Source: Massilia sp. W12
GTDB lineage: Bacteria > Pseudomonadota > Gammaproteobacteria > Burkholderiales > Burkholderiaceae_D
Assembly: GCF_037300705.1 (NCBI RefSeq)
Contig: NZ_CP147776.1
Location: forward strand, 4,216,001 to 4,280,000
DNA: 64,000 bases
Direction: 5' to 3'
The translations under genes and the position numbers were made by a program. Numbering within the stretch: the first letter of the stretch is position 1; the number at the start of each line of letters is the position of its first letter. Below, piece by piece: positions 50,843-60,131 of the stretch. Below the pieces are notes generated by a model, which was not told the DNA's origin, searched no databases, and saw only the letters and a program-made list of their open reading frames with translations.

Positions 50843-51388
50843 TCAGGCTTGCGGCTGGGACAACAGATGTTCCACCACGTCAGCCAGATGATTAAACTGT
50901 TGCGTGCCGGGCGGCAGGCCGCCGATATCGCGTGTTTTACGCCCTTTGCCGGTCAGCACCAGATAGGGCGCGCAACCGACGGCAAAGCCGGCTTGCAAGT
51001 CGCGCAGCGAATCGCCCACCGTGGGCACGCCGCGCAAACTGATGTTGTAGCGTTTGGCGATGGCGTGAAACAGGCCGGGCTTGGGCTTGCGGCAATCGCA
51101 ATTGTCTTCCGCCTGATGCGGGCAAAAGAACACGGCGTCAATCGAGGCCCCGACCAGTTGCGCCGCTTCATGCATTTTGTGATTGATGGCGTTCAATGTG
51201 CCCATGTCGAACAAACCGCGCGCCACACCGGATTGATTGGTCGCCACCACCACCCGGTATTGCGCCTGGTTCAAGCGCGCAATCGCTTCCAGCGAACCGG
51301 GCAGCGGTTTCCATTCATCCGGCGATTTGATAAAGGCGTCTGAATCTTGATTGATCACGCCATCGCGGTCGAGAATGATGAGTTTCAT
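50843..51388 (-). CDS. gmhB: D-glycero-D-manno-heptose-1,7-bisphosphate 7-phosphatase
   Basis: A 181-residue HAD phosphatase in the ADP-heptose pathway for lipopolysaccharide core. Motif I is ILDRDGVINQDSD, with the typical ATNQSGVARG second motif, FFCPHQAEDNCDCRKPKPG (zinc-binding cysteines and Lys, in part) and VGDSLRDLQAG. Length and order match GmhB. It is 22 bases after plsC's start on the same strand and 25 bases before glyS's end. Confidence 0.94.
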   Translation of the reverse strand: MKLIILDRDGVINQDSDAFIKSPDEWKPLPGSLEAIARLNQAQYRVVVATNQSGVARGLFDMGTLNAINHKMHEAAQLVGASIDAVFFCPHQAEDNCDCRKPKPGLFHAIAKRYNISLRGVPTVGDSLRDLQAGFAVGCAPYLVLTGKGRKTRDIGGLPPGTQQFNHLADVVEHLLSQPQA

Positions 51389-51413
51389 CCACTGCCCTTT
51401 CGCTAGTCAGGTG

Positions 51414-53498
51414 TTACGCTGAGAGGCGGGAAATATCCGCCACCAGGTTCATGAGCTGATGCAATTGCTGCAACAGCGCGAGGCGATTATTGCGCAGCTG
51501 CAGGTTTTCGTCCATCACCATCACATCGTTGAAAAAGGCGTCCACGCCTTCGCGCAAAGCCGCCAGTTGCAGCAGCGCGGCGCGGAAGTCGCCCTTGGCG
51601 GCAGCCTCCATCACCTGCGGCTGGCAGGCGCGCAGCGCTTCAAATAACTGCTGCTCTGCCGCCAGGCCGAGCAGACCGGCGTCCACCGCGCCGGCCGGGG
51701 CCGCCGTCTTTTTCAGAATATTGCTGATGCGCTTGTTAGCGGCGGCCAGGCTGGCGGCTTGCGGCAGCGCGGCGAAGGCTTGCACCGCTTCCAGGCGTTG
51801 GGTAATGGTGTCGAGTTGGTCCGGCTCCGGCGCTACCACGGCTTCGACTTCGTTTTGCGCGAAGCCGCGTTCTTTGAGCTGACCGCGCAGGCGTTCATAC
51901 AAAAAGGTTTTGACTTCGGCGCGCGCGTCTTTGTATTGGGCGCAAGCGTCGAAACCGGCATGCGCCGCGTCCAGCAGGAAGGAGAGCGGCAGGGCCAATT
52001 GTTTTTCCACCAGCATGCGCAAAATCCCCAGCGCATGGCGGCGCAGCGCAAACGGGTCTTTGTCGCCGGTCGGCTGCAGGCCGATGCCCCAGATGCCGAC
52101 CAAGGTTTCCAGCTTGTCGGCCAGCGCCACCGCTGTGCCGGTGTGGCTGGCCGGCAGCGCGTCGCCGGCAAAGCGCGGTTGATAGTGTTCGGCGGCGGCG
52201 GCGGCCACTTCTTCATGCTCGCCGTCGTGGCGCGCGTAATAACGCCCCATAATGCCTTGCAGTTCCGGGAATTCGCCCACCATATCGGTCAGCAAATCGG
52301 CCTTGGCCAGCTCAGCGCCGCGCGCCGCCAGCTTGACATCCCAGCCCATGCGGGCGGCGATTTTTTCCGCCAGCGCCACCACGCGCGCAGTGCGCGCGCC
52401 CTGGCTGCCGAGTTTATTGTGATACACCACCTGCTCCAAACCGGCGATGCGGGCGGCCAGCGGCTTTTTCTTGTCCTGCTCAAAGAAGAATTTGGCGTCC
52501 GACAGACGCGGCCGCACCACGCGCTCATTGCCGTCGATGATGGAATGCGGGTTGGCGGTTTGCAGATTCGAGACAATCAAAAAGCGCGAGCGCAATTTGC
52601 CATTGCGGTCGGTTAAGGCGAAGTATTTTTGATTGGTTTGCATGGTCAGAATCAGGCATTCCTGCGGCACCGCCAGGAATTCTTCTTCAAACTTGCAGGC
52701 GTACACCACCGGCCATTCGACCAGGGCGGCGACTTCCTCCAGCAGCGCTTCCGGCATCAAGACCAGATCTTCGCCGGCTTGCGCGAACAGGGCTTCGCGA
52801 ATTGCTTCTTTGCGCTCGGCAAAGGAGGCGATCACCTTGCCCTCTTCCTGCAAGCGGCTGGCGTATTCGTTTGCATGCTGAATTTGCAGCATGCCAGAAG
52901 AGAGGAAGCGATGGCCGCCGGTCTCACGCCCGGCTTGCAAACCCAGCGCTTGCAGCGGCAGCACGGCATCATCCAGCAGGGCCAGCAGGCGATGCGCCGG
53001 GCGCACGAATTGCACTGATTCGCCATTCGGCAATTGATACGTCATCAGCTTGGGGATGGGCAGCTTGCCCAGGGTTTCATCGAGCGCGGCTTGCAAGCCT
53101 TGCGCCAAGGCGATGCCGGCGGCGGTGTAGGTGGTGAAAAAACTTTCGGCTTTGCCATCCGGGGCGCGTTCGAGCTGTTCCACGCTTAAATCAGGAAAAC
53201 CCATCGCCGCCAGTTTTTTCTTCAAGGGCGCCGTCGGCTGGCCATTGGCGTCCAGCGCCACGCTGACCGGCAGCACTTTTTCGCGGATTTGCTTATCCGG
53301 CGAGTTGGCCAGCACGCCAGCGATGCGCACCGCCAGGCGGCGCGGGGTGGCAAAGCTTTCCACTTGCGCATCCGCCTGCAGCAGATCGCGGGCGGCCAGG
53401 CCTTGTTGTATGCCTTGCGCAAAGGCGGCGCCGAGTTTGGCCAGCGCTTTCGGCGGCAGTTCTTCAGTAAACAGTTCGACTAACAGTGTGTGGTTCAT
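51414..53498 (-). CDS. glyS: Glycyl-tRNA synthetase, beta subunit
   Basis: A 694-residue subunit of the alpha2-beta2 glycyl-tRNA synthetase. It starts [19 protein letters not shown] (in line with GlyS proteins) and contains [52 protein letters not shown] and [29 protein letters not shown] in consecutive parts. The C-terminal ~100 residues bind the anticodon. A TTG three codons upstream is an alternative start. It forms an operon with glyQ, 25 bases upstream. Confidence 0.97.
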   Translation of the reverse strand: MNHTLLVELFTEELPPKALAKLGAAFAQGIQQGLAARDLLQADAQVESFATPRRLAVRIAGVLANSPDKQIREKVLPVSVALDANGQPTAPLKKKLAAMGFPDLSVEQLERAPDGKAESFFTTYTAAGIALAQGLQAALDETLGKLPIPKLMTYQLPNGESVQFVRPAHRLLALLDDAVLPLQALGLQAGRETGGHRFLSSGMLQIQHANEYASRLQEEGKVIASFAERKEAIREALFAQAGEDLVLMPEALLEEVAALVEWPVVYACKFEEEFLAVPQECLILTMQTNQKYFALTDRNGKLRSRFLIVSNLQTANPHSIIDGNERVVRPRLSDAKFFFEQDKKKPLAARIAGLEQVVYHNKLGSQGARTARVVALAEKIAARMGWDVKLAARGAELAKADLLTDMVGEFPELQGIMGRYYARHDGEHEEVAAAAAEHYQPRFAGDALPASHTGTAVALADKLETLVGIWGIGLQPTGDKDPFALRRHALGILRMLVEKQLALPLSFLLDAAHAGFDACAQYKDARAEVKTFLYERLRGQLKERGFAQNEVEAVVAPEPDQLDTITQRLEAVQAFAALPQAASLAAANKRISNILKKTAAPAGAVDAGLLGLAAEQQLFEALRACQPQVMEAAAKGDFRAALLQLAALREGVDAFFNDVMVMDENLQLRNNRLALLQQLHQLMNLVADISRLSA

Positions 53499-53523
53499 TT
53501 TCTGCAATCCATGAAAGCGCCGC

Positions 53524-54438
53524 TTATGCCGGCTGTTGCTGTGCCTGCGCCAAAATCGGGAAGCCCAGCCGTTCGCGCGAATCGTAATAGGCTTGCGCCA
53601 CCATGCGCGACAGGGTGCGCACGCGGCCGATGTAGGCGGCGCGCTCGGTGACGGAAATCGCGCCGCGCGCGTCGAGCAGATTGAAGCTGTGCGAGGCTTT
53701 CATGATCATTTCATACGCCGGCAGGGTCAATTCCAGGCCCATCAGCCGCTTGGCTTCGGCTTCGTAGTGGCTGAAATGCGCAAACAGCGCGTCCACATTT
53801 GCGTGTTCAAAGTTGTAGGTGGATTGTTCGACTTCGTTTTGATGGAACACATCGCGGTACAACAGGCGTTTTTGCACGCCGTTTTCTTCCCACTGCGTCC
53901 ACACCAGGTCGTACACGTTTTCCACGCCTTGCAGATACATCGCCAGCCGTTCCAGGCCGTAGGTGATTTCCCCCAGCACCGGCTTGCAATCCAGCCCGCC
54001 GACTTGCTGGAAGTAGGTGAATTGGGTCACTTCCATGCCGTTTAACCAGACTTCCCAGCCCAGGCCCCAGGCGCCCAGCGTCGGGCTTTCCCAGTCGTCT
54101 TCCACAAAGCGCACATCGTTTTCCTGCAGATTCAGGCCGAGTGCGGCAAGCGAGCCGAGATACAGTTCGAGGATGTTTTGCGGGGCCGGTTTCATCACCA
54201 CCTGATATTGGTAGTAGTGTTGCAGGCGGTTCGGGTTTTCGCCGTAGCGCCCGTCTTTCGGACGGCGCGACGGTTGCACATAGGCGGCGCGCCAGGGTTC
54301 CGGGCCGACTGCGCGCAGGAAGGTGGCGGTATGGAAGGTGCCGGCCCCGACTTCCATATCATATGGTTGCAACAGGGCGCAGCCATGGCTGTCCCAATAC
54401 TCTTGCAATTTCAAAATCAGTTGTTGGAATGTGAGCAT
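53524..54438 (-). CDS. glyQ: Glycyl-tRNA synthetase, alpha subunit
   Basis: A 304-residue class II aminoacyl-tRNA synthetase subunit. ATG 54438 gives the standard start [15 protein letters not shown]; a longer reading adds 20 residues unrelated to the family. Motifs are [48 protein letters not shown] and [14 protein letters not shown]. It catalyses glycine activation together with glyS. Confidence 0.97.
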   Translation of the reverse strand: MLTFQQLILKLQEYWDSHGCALLQPYDMEVGAGTFHTATFLRAVGPEPWRAAYVQPSRRPKDGRYGENPNRLQHYYQYQVVMKPAPQNILELYLGSLAALGLNLQENDVRFVEDDWESPTLGAWGLGWEVWLNGMEVTQFTYFQQVGGLDCKPVLGEITYGLERLAMYLQGVENVYDLVWTQWEENGVQKRLLYRDVFHQNEVEQSTYNFEHANVDALFAHFSHYEAEAKRLMGLELTLPAYEMIMKASHSFNLLDARGAISVTERAAYIGRVRTLSRMVAQAYYDSRERLGFPILAQAQQQPA

Positions 54439-54755
54439 TGTTTTGTTCCATGCAGACGACAGTCCTGCCTTGGGCTGGTTTTCTTGCTCGAAATACAAGA
54501 AACACTGCGCTTTTGCTGGTTGGAAAGTCCAGTGCCGGCGGGCTTTGCGGGAAGGATGACGCCATCAAAAATTTTTCAGAATCGTGGATTTTAGCTTTTT
54601 TTAACAGGATTGGCGAAACCTGTTCGCTGATCATGGCGGCGCGCGGCCCCCGGCCCGCCTAAGCCGGCATTTTTGTGCCAGAATGGGGCGATGCGCCATT
54701 GCGGCGCCTTGCACTGCCTGCTGCACCTTGCGTTTTTGACCACAGGAACCCGGGT
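54439..54755. other. Divergent region between glyQ and the hybrid kinase
   Basis: About 317 bases holding the promoters of two divergent genes. An AT-rich patch at ~54565-54605 (AAAAATTTTTC, then TTTTTTTAACAGG) could be a promoter or weak terminator. No tRNA or T-box-like structure was recognised. Confidence 0.4.
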
Positions 54756-56969
54756 ATGGATGCTTCGCTGTCGCAACATGCTGTCCGCAAACGGCTCTGG
54801 CTGCTGGCTGGCGCCGCCGGCCTTATGCTTTTGCTCGGCGCCTTGGCGCTGAGCGGCGCCGGCTGGCTAAGCATGGTCGGGATGCTGGCGACAGCCTTGT
54901 TTATTTGGCGCCAGCTGCACTTACTGGCGACGCAGTTGCAACAAACCCTGGCGCAACACGCCAGCAGCATGACGCAGCAGGAAGCTCACTTCAATCAGCG
55001 GCTGCAACAACAAGAAGCGGCCTGGCAGGAAGCTTTGCGCCAGCGCGAAAACGCATTACAGACCAGCGAGCAGCATTTACAGTCCTGCCGCCTTGATCCC
55101 TCCTCCCAAGCCGCCCGCCATGCCCCTTGCGGCTTGTTCGTGCTGCAACTTGATGCGCCGCAGCAGGCCAGTTTGCTGTGGCACAACCCTGGTTTCGCCA
55201 GCCTGTTCGATCTGCATTCCGAAGATCAACCCTTCAACGCATGGCTGCAAGGATTGCAGGCTGACAGCCGGAATGCGCTGTGGCGCATCATACAAAGCGA
55301 CGCGGAAACCATTGAATGCCATTTGCAAATGCAAGAGGGACAAACTGCACGCTGGCGCTGCCTGCATGCGCGCGCGCTGCGACGTAATGGCCAGACTTTG
55401 TGGCATGGGGTCTGCCTGGATTCCAGCGCCACCCGGCAACGCCAGCAGGCGCTGGAAGAAGCCAACCAGGCCAAGAGCGCATGGCTGGCGCAGATGACGC
55501 ATGAAATCCGCACGCCGATGAATATTATTCTGGGCATGAGTTATCTGGCGCTGGAGTCAGATCTGACGCCCGGACAGCGCGATTATCTGGAGAATATCCG
55601 CCTCTCGGCTGAGCATTTACTGTCCCTGATCAACGATATTCTGGATATGTCGAAAATCGAAGCCGGCCAGCTGACGGTGGAAGAAGCCGATTTCGATTTG
55701 CGCGAGACGCTGGACAAACTCAGCCGGCTGATGCTGAGCAAGGCCGAGGACAAGGGCTTGCGCTTTGAAATGGTGATGGGTGAGCAAATCCCGAGTTCTT
55801 TGCGCGGCGACGCCTTGCGCTTATCGCAGATTTTGATCAACTTCATCGCCAACGCCATCAAGTTCACGCATCATGGCTCAGTCAGTCTGCATATTCATTG
55901 CGAAGAGCAGCAGGCGGATTGTGTGCAGATCGGCTTTGCCGTGATCGACACCGGGATTGGCATGAGTCAGCAGCAAATGGCGCGCCTGTTTCAACGCTAT
56001 CAGCAAGCGGAAGCCTCGACCAGCCGCAAATTCGGCGGCACCGGTTTGGGGCTGGCGATCAGCAAGGAATTGGTGGAATTAATGGGGGGCAAAGTCGGCG
56101 TGCACAGCGAGCAGGGCAAAGGCAGCCGATTCTGGTTTTCTGTGCGCTTTGCGCGCAATCTGGACGTCAGCCGGCGCGAACAGGATGCGCAGGCGGCGAA
56201 AGAGGCCGCCGAGCGCGCCAAGGAGGCCATGCGCGGCCATCGCATTTTATTGGTGGAAGATCAGCCTTTGAACCAGAAAGTGGCGCAGGCGATGCTGAAA
56301 AACGCCGGAGCTGAGGTGGTCATCGCAGAAAACGGCCAGGTCGCCCTTGATATCCTCAAACAGCAGCGCTTTGATTGTGTGTTGATGGATATGCAAATGC
56401 CGGTGATGGATGGGGTCACGGCGACACGCGCCATCCGCGCCAATGCCGCAATGGAAGATCAGTTGGTGATCGCCATGACCGCCAGCGCCTCGATGCACAA
56501 CCAGGCTTTGTGCATGGCGGCCGGGATGAATGATTTCATCACCAAACCGATCAAGCCGGCCATGCTGTACGCGGCGCTGGCGAAATGGCTGCAACCACTG
56601 AGCGAGACTGAACCGCAAGGCGAGCCGCTCAATGCTGACAGCTTTAATCTGTCACGCTTGAGTCAATTGGTGGGCAATGATCCCGGCGTCTTGCGCCGCT
56701 TTGCGCAAATGTTTGCCGACACCCTGTCGCAGACCATGTTTGAGATGGAAGCCGCATGCGCGGATGGCAATTGGCAATTGCTGCAAACCCTGGCGCAGTC
56801 TTTGCGCAGTGAAGCGCTGTCAATGGATGCGCAGGAATTCGCGCAACTGTGTATGCAATTGGAACAGCAATGCGGCCAGCAGGCGCACCCCGAAATTGCG
56901 CAAATCCTGCGCAAAATGCAGCCGATGGCGGCCAATATTGACCGCCAAATCGCCAGTCTGCCGGAATAA
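54756..56969 (+). CDS. Hybrid sensor histidine kinase with a receiver and a degenerate Hpt domain
   Basis: A 737-residue protein from ATG 54756. Two N-terminal transmembrane helices (LWLLAGAAGLMLLLGALAL; WLSMVGMLATALFIW) precede a coiled coil (~60-110), a PAS-like region (~120-245), HisKA (QMTHEIRTPMNIILGM, with His), HATPase (ANAIKFTHHG, DTGIGM, GGTGLGLAIS) and a receiver domain (ILLVEDQPLNQ, VLMDMQMPVMDG with Asp). The final ~75 residues resemble an Hpt helix bundle, but where Hpt has AH-S-LKG this protein reads LAQSLRSEALSM, so the phospho-accepting His is replaced by Gln. Signal output must go to another protein or stop at the receiver. No regulator gene is adjacent. Confidence 0.9.
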   Translation: MDASLSQHAVRKRLWLLAGAAGLMLLLGALALSGAGWLSMVGMLATALFIWRQLHLLATQLQQTLAQHASSMTQQEAHFNQRLQQQEAAWQEALRQRENALQTSEQHLQSCRLDPSSQAARHAPCGLFVLQLDAPQQASLLWHNPGFASLFDLHSEDQPFNAWLQGLQADSRNALWRIIQSDAETIECHLQMQEGQTARWRCLHARALRRNGQTLWHGVCLDSSATRQRQQALEEANQAKSAWLAQMTHEIRTPMNIILGMSYLALESDLTPGQRDYLENIRLSAEHLLSLINDILDMSKIEAGQLTVEEADFDLRETLDKLSRLMLSKAEDKGLRFEMVMGEQIPSSLRGDALRLSQILINFIANAIKFTHHGSVSLHIHCEEQQADCVQIGFAVIDTGIGMSQQQMARLFQRYQQAEASTSRKFGGTGLGLAISKELVELMGGKVGVHSEQGKGSRFWFSVRFARNLDVSRREQDAQAAKEAAERAKEAMRGHRILLVEDQPLNQKVAQAMLKNAGAEVVIAENGQVALDILKQQRFDCVLMDMQMPVMDGVTATRAIRANAAMEDQLVIAMTASASMHNQALCMAAGMNDFITKPIKPAMLYAALAKWLQPLSETEPQGEPLNADSFNLSRLSQLVGNDPGVLRRFAQMFADTLSQTMFEMEAACADGNWQLLQTLAQSLRSEALSMDAQEFAQLCMQLEQQCGQQAHPEIAQILRKMQPMAANIDRQIASLPE

Positions 56970-57449
56970 TCAGTCTTGCAAGCGCTGCGGCAGTTGCAGC
57001 ACGGCCTCCGCATTTGACGGCGAAAAACACAAATCGGCCGCCTCGCGCCAGGGCAGCCAGCGATAGTCGCGATGCTCACGCGGGCTTAAACGCGGCGCCA
57101 GCGCTTGCGGCAACAGCAGGCCGAACACGCGCTCCGTATTGTGTGTCACGCCTTCCGGGTAGCGATGGCGCCAGACCGGGTAGATTTCATACACATTCTC
57201 CAAGGCCCAATCGTGCAAATTCTGCTGCGGCAGGTTTAACACCGCGTCAGCCTGCGCGGCGCCGACGCAAAACCCGGTTTCCTCGGCCACTTCGCGTTGC
57301 GCTGTGAGGCGCCAATCTTCGTCCCAGCTGTCTTTGGAACCTGTCACCGATTGCCAAAAGCCGGGACGGTCGGCGCGTTCGATCAAGAGCACTTGCAGAT
57401 CTGCGGTGTAGATCACCACCAGCACCGATTGTGGAATTTTATTGCCCAT
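56970..57449 (-). CDS. nudB: Dihydroneopterin triphosphate diphosphatase
   Basis: A 159-residue Nudix hydrolase that removes pyrophosphate from dihydroneopterin triphosphate in folate synthesis. The Nudix box is complete: GSKDSWDEDWRLTAQREVAEETGF, given here as GSKDSWDED and REVAEETGF. LIERADRPGFWQSVTGS and HRDYRWLPWREA are typical of NudB. It is convergent with the kinase gene and overlaps the downstream end of the glycosyltransferase gene by 11 bases. Confidence 0.9.
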   Translation of the reverse strand: MGNKIPQSVLVVIYTADLQVLLIERADRPGFWQSVTGSKDSWDEDWRLTAQREVAEETGFCVGAAQADAVLNLPQQNLHDWALENVYEIYPVWRHRYPEGVTHNTERVFGLLLPQALAPRLSPREHRDYRWLPWREAADLCFSPSNAEAVLQLPQRLQD

Positions 57450-58704
57450 GTGATTGCATTCCTGAAGTTGAGCGCGCCGCCAGCTGCGCCAGCGCGCCCA
57501 GGCAGTTTTGCATGCTGGATGGCGCGCTGGCCATGCGTGCGGCGATTTGCCGGCAGTGCGCCGGCGGCTGCGCCAGCAAAGCCAACAGACGTTTCGCGCT
57601 CAAGCGCCGCATCGGCAGGCTCCAGCCCACGCCCAGCGCTTGCAAGCGCGCGCCATTATCAAATTGATCGTAAGCGCAGGGAATCGCAATCTGCGGCACG
57701 CCAGCCGCCATGCCTTCGGCGCAAGTGCCGATGCCGCCATGGTGCAGCAGCCAGCTGACATGCGGCAACAACTGAGAAAGCGGGACAAAATCCTGCCAAA
57801 ACACGCTTGGCGGCAAGGGCGGCAAATGGGCCTGACTGGCGGTGAGAAAAATGGCGCGCTGTTGATTGCGGCGCAAAACCTCAAGCGCGATGTCAAAATA
57901 GCGGCGGCCATGCCGATATGCGCTGCCCGGCGTAAATAAGAGCGGGGCAGCGCCCTGCTGCAAAAACGCCTGCAAGGCCGGCGGCAAAGCCGCTTGCGCA
58001 TCCGGATTGTGCAGGGGAAAACCGGCATGCATGAAATGCGCCGGCCAGTCCGGCTTGGCCGGGCCGAACCAGTCGGGAAACATGCCCAAGGCCAGCTCCA
58101 CCCCATCGGCAAAATGGCCGATTAAATCGGACAGCAGCGGCAAACCGAGCGCCGCTCTGGCTTGATTCAGATCCGCCAGCATCTGCGGAAAATGCACTTT
58201 CCGCTCACCGGCGCGCCATAACATGCGGCGCAGCCAGAACGGGAACCAGGCCGGAACCCGGTGTTCCCCCAACAGCAGCGGATCGTGCAGCGTGCGTAAA
58301 TTACTGGGCGCTAAAAACAGTGCGGCGGCGCGCACCCCGGTTTGCCGCTCGCGCCATAAATTCATGGCCGGAACCAGAAATGGATGGCAAACCAGCAGCG
58401 TGTCCCGGTTTGCGGCCAATTGTTGCAACAGGGCCGGCAAGCGCTGCATCCAGGGCCAGCTGTATCGCCACAGACAATAAAAACCTTCGTGCACATCCCA
58501 GACTTGCGGCGCATCCAGCGCGGCTTGATAGTCCGCGTCCGGCATCAGGGCATGAAACGGCACGCCAAGCTGCGCCGCATGGGGCGCCATATTCGGGGTG
58601 GCGATGCACTGCACCTCATGCCCGGCCTGACGCAAGGCTTGCGCCAACGCCAGATAGGGGAAAATATCTCCCGCCGTGCCGTAACTGATCAATATATATT
58701 GCAT
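57439..58704 (-). CDS. GT1-family glycosyltransferase (UGT/MGT-like)
   Basis: A 421-residue GT-B enzyme. ATG 58704 gives MQYILISYGTAGDIFPYLALAQAL, the classic start of bacterial GT1 enzymes (GSxGDVxP), and the C-terminal donor site reads LLHHGGIGTCAEGMAAGVPQIAIPCAYDQFDNGARL (in sections). These transfer sugars from UDP-sugars to lipids, macrolides or sterols; the acceptor is unknown. It is 15 bases from the RES toxin gene on the same strand, so the TA pair and this gene are probably co-transcribed. Confidence 0.88.
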   Translation of the reverse strand: MQYILISYGTAGDIFPYLALAQALRQAGHEVQCIATPNMAPHAAQLGVPFHALMPDADYQAALDAPQVWDVHEGFYCLWRYSWPWMQRLPALLQQLAANRDTLLVCHPFLVPAMNLWRERQTGVRAAALFLAPSNLRTLHDPLLLGEHRVPAWFPFWLRRMLWRAGERKVHFPQMLADLNQARAALGLPLLSDLIGHFADGVELALGMFPDWFGPAKPDWPAHFMHAGFPLHNPDAQAALPPALQAFLQQGAAPLLFTPGSAYRHGRRYFDIALEVLRRNQQRAIFLTASQAHLPPLPPSVFWQDFVPLSQLLPHVSWLLHHGGIGTCAEGMAAGVPQIAIPCAYDQFDNGARLQALGVGWSLPMRRLSAKRLLALLAQPPAHCRQIAARMASAPSSMQNCLGALAQLAARSTSGMQSHGQ

Positions 58705-58718
58705 GCCTTGCTTTCCAT

Positions 58719-59375
58719 TTAATGACTGACCACCACGCATAAGCTGGCGGCGACGGCATGCAAGCGCTGTTGTCCGCTCAGGGTGGCCAGATCGTGCCGT
58801 TCTTGCAGCTGCAAATCAGCGCTGTGCACGCGGTCGCCAAACAGCATCAGGCACAGCGACGCGTCATGCTGGCGGCTGATCCAGCTCAAACCATGCAGTT
58901 GCGGGCAGGCGGCGTGAATCGCTTGCGCCCAGTGCTGCGTGTGCGCGTAGTGCGGCGGGCCGGGTTCGAGCAAAGCGCCACGGGTCAAGCCCAGGCGCAG
59001 CAACATGCTGCCGCTCAAGTCAGCCAGACGCAATTCGCGCCGGTTGTGCAGCAGGGCGTAGCTGTAACGCGCAGCGCGCCTGGCCGACAGTACGCGGCAG
59101 GCGCTCAAATTGCTATCCAGCGCGCGCAGCAGGGTTTCGCAATAGCTGCCGATTTCGGTTTGCGCCGCATAATACACCGGCACACTGCGGCCATGCGCAT
59201 CGGTAAAAGGGTGGAAACGGCCCTGCCCCAGGCCGGGATTGAAGCTGGCCGGATCAAAACAGCTTTCGTGAATATGGTGCAAGGCGCTGCCGGGCGGCAA
59301 AATGCGCGGCGCACGCTGCACCCCGGCAGCTTCGATCAGGGCGGCGTCCGCTTGCGGCCAGATGCCGGCGCTCAT
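58719..59375 (-). CDS. RES-domain NAD-degrading toxin
   Basis: A 218-residue protein with a RES domain: GRFHPFTDAHG (Arg), VYYAAQTEIGSYCETLL (Tyr and Glu) and GLSWISRQHD followed by LFGDRV (Ser). The R-E-S residues that name the family are present. Characterised RES toxins (Mycobacterium MbcT, Pseudomonas Res) degrade NAD+ and arrest growth. The start overlaps the stop of the upstream antitoxin-like gene as ATGA, a typical toxin-antitoxin organisation. It lacks a signal peptide. Confidence 0.85.
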   Translation of the reverse strand: MSAGIWPQADAALIEAAGVQRAPRILPPGSALHHIHESCFDPASFNPGLGQGRFHPFTDAHGRSVPVYYAAQTEIGSYCETLLRALDSNLSACRVLSARRAARYSYALLHNRRELRLADLSGSMLLRLGLTRGALLEPGPPHYAHTQHWAQAIHAACPQLHGLSWISRQHDASLCLMLFGDRVHSADLQLQERHDLATLSGQQRLHAVAASLCVVVSH

Positions 59376-60076
59376 GCGGCGAACGCCGCCATTTCCTCAC
59401 GCGCGGCTTGCAACACCGCTGCGCGCTGTCCCTGCAGCCAGAAAGTGAGCGGCGCGGCCTGTTGCAGCCAGGCATGCGGCGTGATCAGCCACAAAGCCAG
59501 CTGCCAGCCGGCTTCATAATCACGTTCGAGGAGCCGAATCAATTCCGCCATTTCCGGCCAGACGCGTCCGGCTTGGGCGTCGAATTGGCAGGCTGGATAC
59601 CAGTCCTGTCCATGCAGACGCAGGGCCAGCACGCGTTTGCTGTCTTTGAGTTGATTGGCCAGGGCGGCGCGGTTTTTGGCGCGCGAGCCTAGCAGGTCGG
59701 CCACTTGATGACTGCTTAACATGCCCTGACATTGTTCAACAAAACGCTGCCGCAGGGCGGCGTTTTGCTGCACTTGCCATTGCTGGGCGCTGTTGTGCAA
59801 AAGTTGACTTAAATCGGGGGTGGATTGCTGAATCGCCGCTTCCCACAGGCCGGCCCCGGCCTGTTCGCGCAACACGCCGAGGGCGGCGCGCAATTCCTGC
59901 ACCAGATGGGCGCTGACGCGCTGTAATTGGCGCGCTTCGAGGGCTTGCCCGGCATACCGGTTTTGTATGCGGGCGGGCGGGGCCGCTTGTCCGTCTGCGA
60001 GAACCGCATCTGGCGGCGGCATGCTGTAACGACGCGCCAGCGAGCGCCGGAATTTATTGGAAACTTGAACCCTCAT
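59372..60076 (-). CDS. Antitoxin of a RES-type pair (Xre/MbcA/ParS-like)
   Basis: A 234-residue protein from ATG 60076 (MRVQVSNKFRR). The N-terminal third is helical and lacks a recognisable domain. The C-terminal half reads MLSSHQVADLLGSRAKNRAALANQL (helix-turn-helix-like) then HGQDWYPACQFDAQAGRVWPEM and GWQLALWLITPHAWLQ (in pieces), resembling the DUF2384-type toxin-binding region of Xre antitoxins that neutralise RES toxins. It is larger than most such antitoxins. It probably represses its own operon. Longer upstream starts are possible but less likely. Confidence 0.78.
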   Translation of the reverse strand: MRVQVSNKFRRSLARRYSMPPPDAVLADGQAAPPARIQNRYAGQALEARQLQRVSAHLVQELRAALGVLREQAGAGLWEAAIQQSTPDLSQLLHNSAQQWQVQQNAALRQRFVEQCQGMLSSHQVADLLGSRAKNRAALANQLKDSKRVLALRLHGQDWYPACQFDAQAGRVWPEMAELIRLLERDYEAGWQLALWLITPHAWLQQAAPLTFWLQGQRAAVLQAAREEMAAFAA

Positions 60077-60131
60077 GACGCCCCCGAATGATTTATGTGA
60101 TGCGATACAAATCACATTCATCATAGCATAT

